A DNA stretch of 45,435 bases from Irineochytrium annulatum (GCA_027600665.1 JADGJL010000080.1:1546-46980); one strand, 5' to 3'; positions 20,442-33,437 are shown, counted from the stretch's first letter. Notes: generated by a model not told the origin, from the letters alone. Numbers and translations: made by a program.

Positions 20442-23400
20442 ATGTCCGCCAACCTCCCCGTCGCGATCATCGGTGAGATCGGGTCCCTGCTGCTCTGAAT
20501 GTGCTGACGATCGCGTTCTGAAAGGTATCGGGTGCAAGTTCCCGGCTTCCTCCAACGACCCGCATGCGTTCTACGACTTTCTCAGGAACAAGGGCGGTGA
20601 GTAGGATGTTGCATGTGGACGACAATGCCGGCGATCATCGCGAAGACCTGTGCTTTGGACCTGTCTGACCCTTTGATCTCTTAAGATGCCATGACCGAGC
20701 CGCCCAAGGACCGCTGGTCTCACGAGAAGTACCTCGGTGCGTGTCTCTCTCTTTTACACCTTCCTCGCGCTCGTGCTCGTTTACTTACAACTTAATCTAA
20801 AAAACAGGAGGCAAGAACGAGCCCGGCAAGTACATCAGCCCTAAGGCCGCCTTCGTCGATGACCTGGATCAGTTTGACCCCCTCGAGTTCGGGATCAACA
20901 TGAAGGAGGCCCAGCATCTCGACCCATCCCTGCGCTTGATTATTGAGGTCGCGCACCAGACGCTCCAGGACTCCGGGATCGCGTACAAGGGATCGCGCAC
21001 TGGCGTTTTCGTCGCACAGCTGCTGGTTTCGACGGACGAGCTGAACGACGACAACTACGAGATCGAGAGCTACAATGGTGTCGGGAAGTGTATTGCAATC
21101 AGGGCCAACAGGGTTTCGTACACTTTTGATCTGAGGGGTCCTTCTCTGGTTGTGGACACCGGTGAGTTGTTCGAGCGAGGGGTGGGGACGGCAGGGGCTG
21201 CGGGAGGCAGTGACCGCGTCTTGGAGGTTGGGTGGCTTGGGATGCGCAGTCGGGTGTCTTTTAGGGGTCCATGCGCGGCGTCCAGTGGGTTTCTGACAAC
21301 TTCAACAAACAGCATGCTCCTCATCCGGTACCGCGATGCACCTCGCGCTCAACGCCATCCGCGTTGGTGAGATCGACCAGGCCATCGTGCTCGGCGCCTC
21401 GTCCATGGTGAACCCGGCCCACACCATCTCGTTCTCGAAGCTCGGCGTGCTGTCGCCCACGGGCTCCTCGAAATCCTTCGACGCCTCCGCCGATGGCTAC
21501 GCCCGTTCTGAGGGTTTCGCTGGCGTCCTTATCAAGCGTTTGGATCAAGCCACCAAGGACGGCGACCGCGTCTACTCCGTCATCACGGGATCGGCGGCCA
21601 ACGCTAACGGGCGCGGGAAGTCGCTCACGATGCCGGAGGGCGACATGCAGGGGGAGGTCATCCGCGCTTCGTACAAGCTCGCGGGCCGTGAGCCGAAGGA
21701 CGCGTTCTACGTCGAGCTGCACGCCACGGGCACGTCCGTCGGCGACCCGATTGAGAGCAACGCTGCGGGCAAGATCTTTAGAGAGGGGAGGGATGACGCG
21801 CATGTGCTGAGGGTCGGGAGTGTCAAGGGAAACTTGGGCCACGCGGAGGGTTGCAGTTTCATGGCGAGCTTGATCAAAGTTTCGCTCATGCTGCACAATA
21901 AGGAGTTGATCCCGAACGTGAGGTTTAACAAGCCGAACCCAAAAATTAAGTTTGTGGAGAACAAGATGAGGGTTCAGACTGAGGTACGTACTTCGTATTA
22001 GTCCTTTTGTCCCATTTAATTCATGTGCGCTTCAAATAGCTCGAGCCCCTCACTCCCGAAATGACCACGACTAAGGACGGAAAGTTCGTCACCTCCATCT
22101 CCACCTACGGTGTCGGCGGTGCCAACGCCCACGTCGTCGTTGAGTCTTTCGAGTCATCCGCCTGCCTCAAGCCCACCGCCACCATCACCGAGGCCGCCGC
22201 CCCTGCCAAACCCCTCCACCTCTTTGCCCTCGGCACCCTGACCGAGAAGTCCATGCCGCGCTGGCAGGAGTCCTTGAGCTCCCACCTCCGCGACGTGACC
22301 GACCCTGCCACCTGGTCAGCCATCGCCCGCGACCTGGCCCGCCAGGCCCGGGCTCAGCCCTACCGCTCCTTCGCTGTCGCGTCCACGCTTCACCCGGCGC
22401 TGACCTTCACCAAGACGGCGCACGTGCCCAACAACGCGGACCGGAAGTTGTGCCTCGTGTTCTCGGGCCAGGGGCCGCAGCACATCTTCATGGGAAGGCA
22501 GCTCGCGGAGGCGTACCCGGCCTTCTTGGAGAGCGTGAGGGAGAGCGATTCGATCCTTGTGAAGAGTTACGCGCAGCCGAGCTTCATTGCGAGCTCCGGC
22601 TTGTTTGAGCCCGGGAAGGAGAGCAGTTTGGCCGCGAGCGGGCAGTGGGAGGTCAAGAACGTCGTGTTTGGAATTGTTTTCATGCAGATGGGTTTGGTCG
22701 ATTTGATCAAGAGCATGGGGATCGAATATGATTGCGTTGTCGGTCACAGGTGAGTTTCTACCATATAATGGTTGGTACTGTTTGATTCCTAATACGTCCC
22801 TCAAACAACAGTATCGGCGAGGTCGCCATGTCCTACGCCTCCGGCCACCTGAACAAGAAGCAGGCCGTCGGTGTTGCCGTGGCCCGTGCCATGGCCATGA
22901 CGGGTGCCCAGGGCAACGGCTCCATGGCCGCCCTCGGCGTCGGCGTTGCGCAGGCGCTCTTCATTCTCCGCAAGGTCTGCGGCCCAACCGTGGCCTCCGA
23001 CCCGCTCTCCCCGGGTCTCTGGATCGCGGGTATTAACTCCCCTGAGGCTGTAACCGTTGCCGGTCGCGAGGACTTGATCGACAAGCTCGTCGCCCTGTCG
23101 AAGGACCCGAAGGACAAGTTCTTTGCCGCGAAGCTCCGTGTCACGTCCGCTTTCCACACGCCCCTCATGGGGCCTCAGGAGGATGTGTTCAAGAGGCTCG
23201 CTGAGCCCGTGCTGACGTCGTCCCCGCCGAGGCCGGACTGCATCCGGGTCATGTCCACCGTCGACGGCAAGTGGCTTGAGAGGCCTTTGGACCTGTCCTA
23301 CTGCTGGGACAATATCCGTCAGCCCGTCTTGTTCGGTACAGCCATCGATAAGATCGTTAAGCATTTCGGCGGGGCCGACTCAGTCGTTTTCCTCGAGGTC

Positions 23401-26400
23401 GCGCCCCACCCGGTTCTCAAGTCCTACGTCGAGCAGTGCGGCGGCCAGGCTGTCTCCCTTGTCCGCAGGCCCAACCCGAAGTTCCCGGCCCTCAACACAG
23501 GTGAGCACCATCAGTTCCTCGAGGGGCTCGGCAACCTCCTCCTCGCCGGCTTTAGCAAGCTCGACTTCGCTAAGCTCTCCGGCTCGTCCGCCGCCACTAC
23601 TGGCGGCCCGAAGTACGAGGACTTTAAGCGATACAGCCTCCCGGCGTACCCGTATACCAAGACTTCGTGCTGGTCCGAGTCCGCGTACGACAAGTCCCGC
23701 AAGCACGGCGGCAAGGGACGCCCGCTCTGCGCCCCGCACTTCCGTATGGGCGTCGAGACCCACCCGTGGGTTGTCGGTCACACCATCTTGGGTTCCGTCC
23801 TGTTCCCTGGGTCCGGTTACATCGACGCTATCTTGGAGCATGGCGCCATGGTCGTCACAAACGTTACGGTCGCGAAGCCGCTTGTCGTCAACGGCGCCGA
23901 CGCGAGCCCGAACCACCTCGGCCTACACTGCCGCGATAACACGTGGGAGTTTAGGGGGTCTACCAACGGCACCTTCTTGAACGGCGACGTTGTCTTCGAC
24001 ACTACTTACGCCGGCGGCAACTGGTCGCCTGTCAACCTCGCCGTGGACCGTAAGAGCCCCCGCAGGTTCGATGCGCGTTCGCTTGCCAAGGAGGCCGCCG
24101 CGACACTCCAGGCGTCAGACTTCTACGACGCCATCCCGGCGGGTTACAACTACACCGGCCACTTCCACGACCACCTCCGCGAGATCTACGAGGTCCCTGA
24201 CGCGGCCTCGCACGGCGGGAACGGCTACCTCGCCCGCTTTGAGATCCCTGATTCCCCCGAGCTCTTCGGTGCGGGCTTCTGCATCCACCCCGGGCTGCTC
24301 GACGCTTTCACGCAGACAGGTCTGGCCATGTTTATCGACTACCAGGCCAAAACGTTCGGCACCACTGGTCTGTTCGTCCCTGTACGCATTGGGCGGCTGG
24401 CGAGGTGGGATCTCTCTGGCAAGGACAACTTGGATGAGGAGCTGAAGGGCGAGGTGTGGGTGTACTTCACGATGAGGGAGTGGGCGCCTGATGGACCGTA
24501 CGTGACGGACTACGTCGTCGTTAACAGCGACGGGTATGTTATTTTGTCGATCGACGAGTTCGAGATTGCCAAGCTGCCCGCTACCGATCTTGTGCCGATT
24601 ACGGATGAAAGCATCTTGGAGCGCTTGACGACCGTTTGGCAGCCCAAGCGCCTGATCGCTAGCGCCGTGGAGCTGCCGGAGGTGCAGGAGCCCTTCGTGA
24701 TGGTGCGCGACGCCGCGCCGCACACGCGGCAGGAATCGGCGGCAAGCCTCTCGGTCCCGGACATGGATGATCGCGCGCTCAGCCAAACCGGCTCCAACAC
24801 CGACGAGGACGCGTCGAACGCTGGGTCCGTCATGGCGTCGGCCGTCGACGCCTACACCGGCCTCGTCGTTTCCACCGTCGCGAGCTGGTGCAAGGAACAG
24901 GGCAGGGCCGTGATGAGGGTTCTGGAGCTGAGCGCTGGGCCAGACTGCGCGAAGGCGATGGATGAGGCGCTGACGGAGGCGCTTGTCGATGGGCAGCTGT
25001 CGACGGAGCTGGCTTGTCTTGGGGAGACGTTGGAGGCTGCGGATGCCAAGTGCGCGGCACTTGACTACACGTACGCGAGGAGCGTGGTCATTAAGGATGG
25101 CGTATTTGACTTGAATGGACAGGAGCTTGAGAGGTGAGTTAAACGATTTCTTCTTTTCCTCCGATATTAAGTGCTAACTTCGATTCTTAGTGTCGACGTG
25201 ATTGTCCAATACGCCACGTCCGCTCTTTCGACCGAGAGGCTCGAGGCGGGCTTCGCTAAGCTCATGCCGAGCGGCTGCGCTATCGTGGTCACCTCCCCCG
25301 CGGATGCGTCTTCTCTGGCGTCTAAGCTCACTTCCCTCGGTGCCGTCGACCTCGTCACCAAGCCCATTGATGCTACGGGATCCCTACTCTTTGCCCGCAA
25401 GCCCGACGCCCCTGCCGCCGCCGCGCCCGCCGAGCTGGCCGAGAACCCCGTGGTCGTGTTCCACCTTACCCACGGCAACGAGGGAGAGCTTACAGAGCTG
25501 TCCAAGACCGTCCGTCAGGGCTCCGAGCTGTACATCGTCGGCAACGACGACGCTGCGGGCATTGGCGCGCTCGGTGTCGCCGCCTGCGTAGCGGCCGAGT
25601 CGCCCGTCTTTGAGGTCTTCTCGGTCTTATTTGAAAACCACTCGCTCTCGAAGGAGGACCGCGAAAGAATTGTCAAGGAGATCCGCCTGCGTCCCGACCT
25701 AATGGAGCAACATGTCAAGGTTGCGAAGGACGGGTCTGTATGGGTTAGGAGGCTCGTGACGGCCCCTGGTGATATCCGCCAGCCGTCAGGCGTTGTCGCC
25801 GCAGGCAATGCGTTGACCTACCCGAACACGGAGGTCGATGGCGTGCAGGTTGCGGCTTATATGCCGGAGATGGTTAGGTCGGAGGAGGTTGAGGTTAGGG
25901 TGATTGCCCTCTCGCCGATGGATGGAACAAAGTTGGTGTCGTTTGTCGGTGATGTTACGGACGCCGGAGAGCAGTCTAACATTATTAAGCAAACAAGGGT
26001 GAGTGATTGTAGTGTTGCTCTGCTGTGGAGGACGCTCTTAACAACTGTGTTTAGGTTTTCGGCGTTGTTGCCCACCCTAGCACCAGCGTCATCGTCGCGA
26101 ACAAGAAGAACATGGTCGTCCTCCCCGCTGATGTTGACCCCTTCCACGCAGCCTCGCTCCCAGTCAACTTCCTTGCGGCCTGGATGGGCCTAGTCGATCA
26201 GCGCAGCGTCTCCGCCAGCGACACGATCTTGATCCACAACGCAGCCTTCGGCTTCGGCTTCGCGGCAGTGCAAATCTGCCAGCGCGTCGGCTGCGAAATT
26301 TTCTGCACGGTCTCGACTGAAAAGGAGGCTAAATGGATCATCTCCGAACTCGGCGTCTCGGCCGAGTCCATCTTCCTCCGCCAAGGCGTCGCCTACCTCC

Positions 26401-29400
26401 AACCTGCCCAGGCGTGGCTCAAAAAGAGGAAGCTGAGTGGTTTTGACGTTATCTTCAACTCGCCTGAGGAAGACACGGTCGCGTACGATAGCAAGATCAT
26501 CAGCAAGCTCGGCAGCTTCATTTGCATCCGCTCCGAGGGCAGGGCTACGCCGACTCCCTCGAACTTTAACGCTTGTATCATCGACATCGACGAGCTCGTT
26601 TCCGCCGCGCCGCAGAAGATCACCAAGGCCCTCCAGATTATGGTTGAGGCCCACCGCTCTATTCCGTACAAGGTCTACCGCCATGTCATCGCCATGGATA
26701 ATCTCGACGCCGAGGACGCCGACCCGGTCTCCGTGTTCGAAACGGCCGTGATTGACTGCCAGGCTGCGTCCATCGCAAGGGTCGAGCCCCGCGCGCAGCT
26801 GTTTAACCCGCGCAAATCCTACATCCTCGTCGGCGGCTGCTCCGAGCTCGGCGTCCGCATCATGAAGTGGATGTGCGATCACGGCGCTCGGAACGTCTTT
26901 ATCACCTCCCGCAGGGGTGAGAAGGCGCTCAACAAGATTGACATGATGTACGTCGAGCACCTCCGCTCCGTTGGGTGCCACATCGGAGTCGTCTCGGCTG
27001 ACGCTATCAGCAAGACCGACATGCAGTCCCTCATGGCCCAGGCGTCGTTCATCGCCCCGATCGGCGGTGTATTCCTTATGACGGTGGTGCTCCGGGACGG
27101 CTTGTTCTCCAACCTGACCCAGGACTCGTTCGACACCGTGTACGCCTCTAAGGTTGAGGCCCTTAACGTGCTCCTCTCGGTTATCTCGCCCGAGAACATG
27201 GACTTCCTTCTGCTGTTCTCGACGGTCGGGTCTGTCTTCGGTAACGCCGGGCAGGCAGCTTACTGCGCGTCGCAGCTGTAAGTGCTCATTTTTTCTCTTT
27301 GCGCCCTCATGAATTAACCTGCCTGACGCGTCCAGGTACCTCGACCGCATCGCCGACGTCCTCCCAAACACAATCTCGATGTCCTTCCCACCCATCACGG
27401 ACTCGGGTGTCTTCAAGCGTCTCGTGATGGCGACCAAGGGGCGCGGCAACAGCGGGCAGCTCACCAAGATGGGTATGTCGACTCAGCAGGTCTGTAATTT
27501 CATTGGTGACTGCCTTGTCCGCCCGATTCGCCACTACGTCCCTATTCTATCGATGGGCGACGTCCCGGACACCTTCCCGACTTGCGAGCCGAGGCTGTTC
27601 CAGCACCTGCTGCCGTTTAGCCACTTCGTGTCTAAGCGCAGCACGGATGGCGGCAAGGGCTCGTCTGAGACTCCGGCTGCTCTTATCGCTGACTTGGTCG
27701 GTCTCTCCGCCTCGGAGATTCAAGACAACCTGGCGATTACCAGCTATGGTCTCGACTCCCTCGGAGGTATGACTTAAGCATTTTAGTCTAAGGCATCCAT
27801 CAATCTCACCTTCCTCATCAGCTTCGAAGCTCAGCAACCAGCTGAAGGCTAAGTTCGGCATTGTCGTCAGCCAGATCCAACTTCTCGGCTCCACCTCGCT
27901 TGGGGACTTGAATAATATGATCGCTGCCCTGAAGGACAAGTCCACCGTTGGGGCTGAGAACGGCGCGGTCGAGCTTTCGTCCCAGATGGTCGACATTCCA
28001 TCGGTCCTTAGCGAAAAGCTTGCTTACGGCGAGAACTACGTGACAGAGGCCTCTGCCCACCAGTACCGAATCTGGCTCGCTCAGGTTCGTCACATCGCAT
28101 CATTTTGGTTGCCTTATTAATCGTTCCTTTACAGGCCCAAGCTGATAACGAGAAGAAACGCACGGCGAGCAAGATCGACGCCAAATTGTCCCGCTTCGGC
28201 GCCACTCAGTGGGACACCCACGAAGGCTACCTTCTGACCGTTACGTCGGCCGTCCAACTCGACATCGAGCGAATGAAGGGAGCCTTGTCCCTTGTCGTCC
28301 AGCGCCACGGAGCGCTCCGCACAGCGTTTAAGTACGACGAGGGTTCTAGCAAGCTCATGCAGGTCGTCTACCCATATGCCGACTTCAACGCCGAGTTCGT
28401 CGACTATTCTTCGCACCTGGACCCCAAGCGCGCCGTCTACGACCACTGCGTGAAGATGAACACCGACCCAGGTTTCAAGCTCGACCAGCTTCCCCTGATG
28501 AAGACGACCTTGTTCGACACGGGCAACAAGCGCTGGTCGTTCTGCATGGTCATCCACCACATTATCATGGATGACGCCTCTGTGCAGATCCTCTTTAAGG
28601 ACTTGTTCCAGTACTACATGGGCGTCGAGGACATCCCGCCCGTCAAGCTCCATTACTCGGACTTCAGCGATTGGCTGGTTGAGAACCCTGTTAAGAAGGA
28701 AACGACGGAGAAGCAGCTCGGCTTCTGGCAAAAGAACCTCGAGAACATCCCCCCGCTTTACTTGCCCATCGCGAAGCGCTCGGAGACCCCTCTTTGCGAG
28801 ATGACCCAGATCGATGTTGATATCGATATGGATATTATTACGCGATTCAAGTAAGTTCAGTTGCATTCTGTACGGTAGTATTCTTATTGTTTTCTTCAGC
28901 CACTTGATCTCCAACGCTGGTGTTACGAGGTTCGCTGGATACTTTGCCGCCTACAACATCCTGCTCCACAAGTTCTCCGCACAGAGCACCTTCGTCGTTG
29001 GCACGGCCGTCACGGAGCGCGACCACTCGCAGCTCAACAACACTGTCGGGTTCTTCGCCAACATGCTCCCGATTAAGACCGACATCAAGCCGTCATCGAC
29101 GTTTGAGGAGTACCTCCGAGCCTTTAAGGACAGCCTGTTCTCTAGCCTCGAGAACAACGATGTTACATACGAGGATATCGTTGGCCGCGTGAAGACCTCG
29201 TCCGAGGGCCGCACGCTTTTCAAGCATCTTTTCGCGCAGGGTAGCCTCGTGGACGAAATTAAGAGGATCTTAAAGCTCCACGACCTCGACGTCTCGAGCA
29301 TTCAGCCGCTCCCCAACGGCGAGGAGAAGTACGAGACGCTTCTTACGGTCGACGGTAGCGCCGGGAACGCCGTCCTTCGCTTCGATAACCACCTCTTCTC

Positions 29401-32400
29401 TGAGAACGTTGCACGCATGTTCCTCAAGGCGTACGTTACAGTAATCGAGACCATCGTCAAGGATGAAACGATTAAGATTCAAGACCTCGCGATCATCGCC
29501 GACTCCGAGCAGAGCCATCTGATCGATGTTGTGTCCTCTGAGGGGCCCGTCAACCCCATTGAGAGCCTCGTCCACACCCTGATCGAAAAGAGGGCCGCTG
29601 CCTCGCCGTTCCTAACGGCGGTCGAGTTCGGGGAAGAAACCATGTCTTACGCCCAGCTGAACGCGAGGGCTAACCAGATCGCGAGGGCACTCGTCCTCCA
29701 GGGCGTCAAAGCCGATGTGGTTGTCGCCATCTGTTTCGACAGAAGCATCCTCCAAATTCTCGCGGTTCTCGCGGTTGTCAAGGCTGGAGGTTGTTTTATG
29801 ACGATCGATCCGGAGGACCCCGTGCTTCGAAAGGAGTTCATGATAAAGGTAATACTAGTTTTAAACGGCTGTTTCGAGACTAATTTTTCGTTTGAAAATA
29901 ACAGGAGAGCAATGCGAAGTTCTTCCTCACGACTTCTTTCCACGGCAACCAAATTGCGAAGCAGATCGCCGAGCAAGCGCTTGTCGTCGAGCTTGATGAC
30001 CCGACCTTCGAGAAGCGCCTTGACAAAATCATGGGCGAAAATATCCCCCTACGCAACCTTACCCCGTCCAACCTGGCCTACATTATGTGAGTACGGTTTA
30101 CTTTGCTTGGTAAGCAAATGATTTACCTGGCTATTTCGCAGGTTCACCTCCGGCAGTACGGGTAAGCCGAAGGGTGTTATGATCCAGCACCGCTCGATTG
30201 CCAACCTCGTCCAGCACTCCGACGTGTACGGCTTTGGAAAGGGGGCGCGTGTCCTCCAGTCCCTGTCTTACATCTTCGACCCCTTCGTTGTCGACGTATT
30301 CGGCACCCTCGCCCACGGCGGTACTCTTGTTCTTGGTGCCAAGGAGATGGTCCTTGGCGACATCGGCACGGCAATCAAGAAATTCAACATTAACGTTGTC
30401 CACGTTACGCCGTCCATCCTCGCCGTCGTCCCGCTCGAGGACTACCCGACGCTCGAGACAGTCGTTGTTGCCGGCGAGGCTCTTCCCAAAAAGGTCATCG
30501 ACGATTGGGCCGGCAAAGTCCGCCTCATGAACATGTACGGACCGACCGAGGCCGCCGTTGACTGTATTTCGTGCGAAGTCAAGTCTTCGGCTATGGTCGG
30601 CATCATTGGCCGCCCGATGAAGAACTGCCGTGTATACGTCCTTGACGAGAACCTCCGCCCAGCCCCGGTCGGAGTCGAAGGCGAAATCCACATCGGTGGC
30701 ATTCAGGTCTCGGCGGGCTACCTCAACCAGCCCGACCTTACCCGCAGCGCGTTCATCAGCAACCCTTTCGTCAGCGGCGAGCGTCTTTACAAGACCGGCG
30801 ACGTCGGTATCATCCGCCAGGACAACACCATCGAGTACTGCGGCCGTAAGGATAGCCAGATCAAGCTCCGTGGCCAGCGTATCGAGCTTGGTGAGATCGA
30901 GGACGCGATCCTTCATTTCGACGAGATCCAGCTCGCGGCTTGCGTTGTCCGCGAGGTCAAGGGTAACCCGGCCGTCGTGGCCTTCGTTGAGTTCAAGAAG
31001 GATGCCAACGTTGCGGCGATGTCCGAGTACGAGCAGGTTGAGAAGCTGGCGCAGACAAAGGAAGCGCTCAAGTTCCACCTCGCTGAGCGCCTGCCGAGGT
31101 TCATGTTCCCGTCGATGTTCATCGACCTCCCAAGCCTGCCGAGGACCGCCTCGGGGAAGGTCGACCGGAAATTGCTCAAGACGATCGACCTTGCCCAGTT
31201 CACGCAGGAGGCCGCTGGCGACGTTGGCCTCCCGGCTTCGGACGTTGAGACGGGCTTAATGGCTATCTTCGCGCCTATCCTCAAGGTGGAGATCAACTCA
31301 TTCGGCGTCGAGCAGGACTTGTTTTCGGTCGGCTTGAACTCGCTCCTGGCCGTCCAGGCATCGGAAGCCATCTCGAAGACGTTTAACTGCCACATGAGCT
31401 TAAACAATATCTACCTGAGGCCCACGATTCGCGAGCTCAGCACTGTTATCATCGACGCCATGGGTCAAGATGTCCGCCAGATCCAGCAAGCCGAGGACGC
31501 CGAGCAGGACAACCTGATCGAGTTCCTTCCGATCAAGCGCAAGGGCGCCAAGCCCCGCATCTTCCTTGTCCACGATGTCACGGGCATGTCCACCCCCTTC
31601 ATGCGGCTCGGTGCCTACATGCCGAACGAGATGTACGCCATCGGTGACAAGTACTTCGGTCAGCGCGAAGGGTTCGCCGATCTCAAGGCCATGGCCGCGC
31701 ATTACGTCTCCCTGATCCGCGAGGTTCAGCCGAAGGGCCCGTACATCATCTGCGGTTACTCGTTCGGTGGAACCGTCGCGCTCTCGATGGCATGCATGCT
31801 CCGCGACATGGGCGAGACGGTCTCGCGTCTGATCTTGCTGGACGCCATCTTCCTCAACAAGTCCGAGCGTGAGGGCCTGAAGGCGGGCGACTGGACGAAG
31901 CGGTCGATCGAGCGCATCTCGGAGAACTTCCCAGAGATCTCGGACGAGTGGAAGAAGAGGCTCCGAAAGGAGATCCGCAAGAACCTTGAGTTTATGTTCG
32001 ACCACGACGCCGAGTACTACGACGGCGAGACCACACTCGTCATCCCCAAGGACAGGTCTTGGTACAGGACGGGACACGCCTCGGACTTTGACACTGGCGC
32101 CGATGATGCGAACGGCTGGCGGAGGAGGATTTCGAACTTGACCATGAAAGTCTCCGGTGGTAGGCACGACACCATGCTGGCGCCAGCGTATGTCAAGTCG
32201 CTCGCTAAGGTCATGAGGGAAATCGTCGCTGAGTGTCCTTCCGGCGAGGACGCACCAACCCCCGCTGGCGCAGCTCCGCCCATGGTTGCTCCGGCAAGGA
32301 CCGCCGCGTCTGCTGCCGTTCCCGCGATGGAGGCGCCCAAATCTGTCGCCGCCCCGCTCGTCGCTCCCCCCCGTGTCGCGGTCGAAGCTAGATCGAGCGT

Positions 32401-32589
32401 CCCCGTTCTCGACGCTGACGAACTGGCAAAGATTTCGACAACGAAGACCGAGAAAGAGAAGAAGACCGGCCTGAAGTTCTTTGGCATGGTGAGTCTCGCG
32501 CGGTCTGCTTACATTTGTTCTCACTCGAGCTAACATCTTTTCTTTATTATCAGAAAATGGCAAAGGCTTCGTTGTTGAAGAAGAAATAA
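20442..32589 (+). CDS. Hybrid polyketide synthase-nonribosomal peptide synthetase with terminal thioesterase
   Basis: Sixteen exons (20442-20472, 20525-20596, 20686-20736, 20808-21161, 21313-21983, 22040-22749, 22812-25133, 25191-25998, 26055-27277, 27336-27766, 27822-28084, 28135-28850, 28900-29848, 29905-30086, 30142-32488, 32554-32589) give 3,721 aa; every junction is GT-AG and in phase. Order: KS (5-427; Cys171, His306, His346); AT (527-846; Ser630 in GHSIGE, SAFH at 742-745, malonyl-like); DH (933-1217; His953 in HTILGSVLFP, Asp1127); degenerate methyltransferase (~1310-1470); ER (~1600-1870); KR (~1925-2120); ACP (Ser2222 in GLDSL); C (~2299-2740; HHIIMDD at 2453-2459); A (2773-3270; FTSGSTGKPKG, YGPTE, Lys3267); T (Ser3328); TE (3399-3625; Ser3468 in GYSFGG, Asp3495, His3603); a Pro/Ala-rich tail. 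It should extend a polyketide, couple it to one amino acid and release it by hydrolysis or cyclisation. The divergent ligase-exporter gene is the obvious partner. Confidence 0.93.
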
Positions 32590-33353
32590 TGACGCTTCGT
32601 TCCTCTTACATTCATTTGCGCAATCGTTACATCTTATGCTCCCTCTTACATTATTGTATTCATGTACTCGTTATTCCATTTTTTTCTACTGTTATACTAT
32701 ACTTCCGATTCTTGGAACCTCAATTGTTTTGGGCTGATGAATGATTGAGTGGTATTAGTCAATTTATCAACTTTTACTTTGAGGAACTCCAACCCCGCGC
32801 TTTTTTTTTTTTTTTTTGTAATGGCGATGGATGTTTGAGTGGTTTAAGTCAATCCATCACCACGTTCACTTAATTTTCCTTTGTTCAACCTTATCTCTAA
32901 TGATCCTACATGAATGTTTGTTATCAACGCGCATCTACGCCTTATAGAAGTATATCGATTGCCAATAAAGTTGCTTAGAAAGTATTTGTGGCTTTTGACA
33001 TTGAAAGACACTATCGTCGATTTTACTTGTTTAACAATGCATTCGTTGGAATGGTGGAGGGCCACATATCGCGATGATGAGATGATGAAGATGAGGAGAA
33101 AAGGATGCGGACGGCCCTGTCCGAATAGTGATTGAACGTACACCCTTCAATTTGGCGATTGTTGGTCCTTTTGACTGGTTCGAGACGGAAGAGCAGGCCA
33201 GTCAGGGAAAGCCATAAGAACGCATAGCCGACAGCCAAGAGACTGCACCAATTTAAAAAAGGGTGAACTGGGAAGAAGTGTAAATTGCAGCAACGCTTCT
33301 TTCTAAAGGCTGATTGCGATGTAATGTGTACACATTCTCTGCTAAGCGTTGAG
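32590..33353. other. PKS-NRPS 3' flank
   Basis: AT-rich sequence with a T run of about 16 near 32802. It should carry the PKS-NRPS terminator, although no AATAAA is seen close to the stop. Open frames at 32844-33238 show no recognisable feature. Confidence 0.5.
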
Positions 33354-33437
33354 CGCCCAACGAGGGGGTCGAACCCTCAACCTCGAGATGTCCGATAGGA
33401 TAAGAGTCTCGCGCTCTACCGATTGAGCTAGCCGGGC
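33354..33437 (-). tRNA. tRNA-Lys (anticodon CTT) with 11-nt intron
   Basis: On the minus strand the sequence folds as a full cloverleaf. The 7-bp acceptor stem is GCCCGGC with GTTGGGC (two G-U pairs). The D stem is GCTC/GAGC, the anticodon stem CGAGA/TCTCG and the T stem GAGGG/CCCTC with loop TTCGACC. The discriminator base is G. The anticodon loop reads CTCTTA then A, anticodon CTT. An 11-nt intron (33400-33390) sits between positions 37 and 38, the standard place for nuclear tRNA introns. The mature tRNA is 73 nt before CCA addition. Confidence 0.95.

Noticed and set aside
26190..27467. Minus-strand open frame of 425 codons inside the PKS
   Set aside because: Antisense to the ER-KR exons, crosses a well-supported intron, and has no recognisable motif.
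31400..32563. Minus-strand open frame of 387 codons opposite the thioesterase
   Set aside because: Shadow of the TE-coding exon, where the forward frame has a complete catalytic triad.
20442..32589. Recent horizontal transfer of the PKS-NRPS from bacteria
   Set aside because: The TE end looks bacterial-like, but fifteen short host-type introns spread over all domains speak for long residence in this lineage. No phylogeny could be run.
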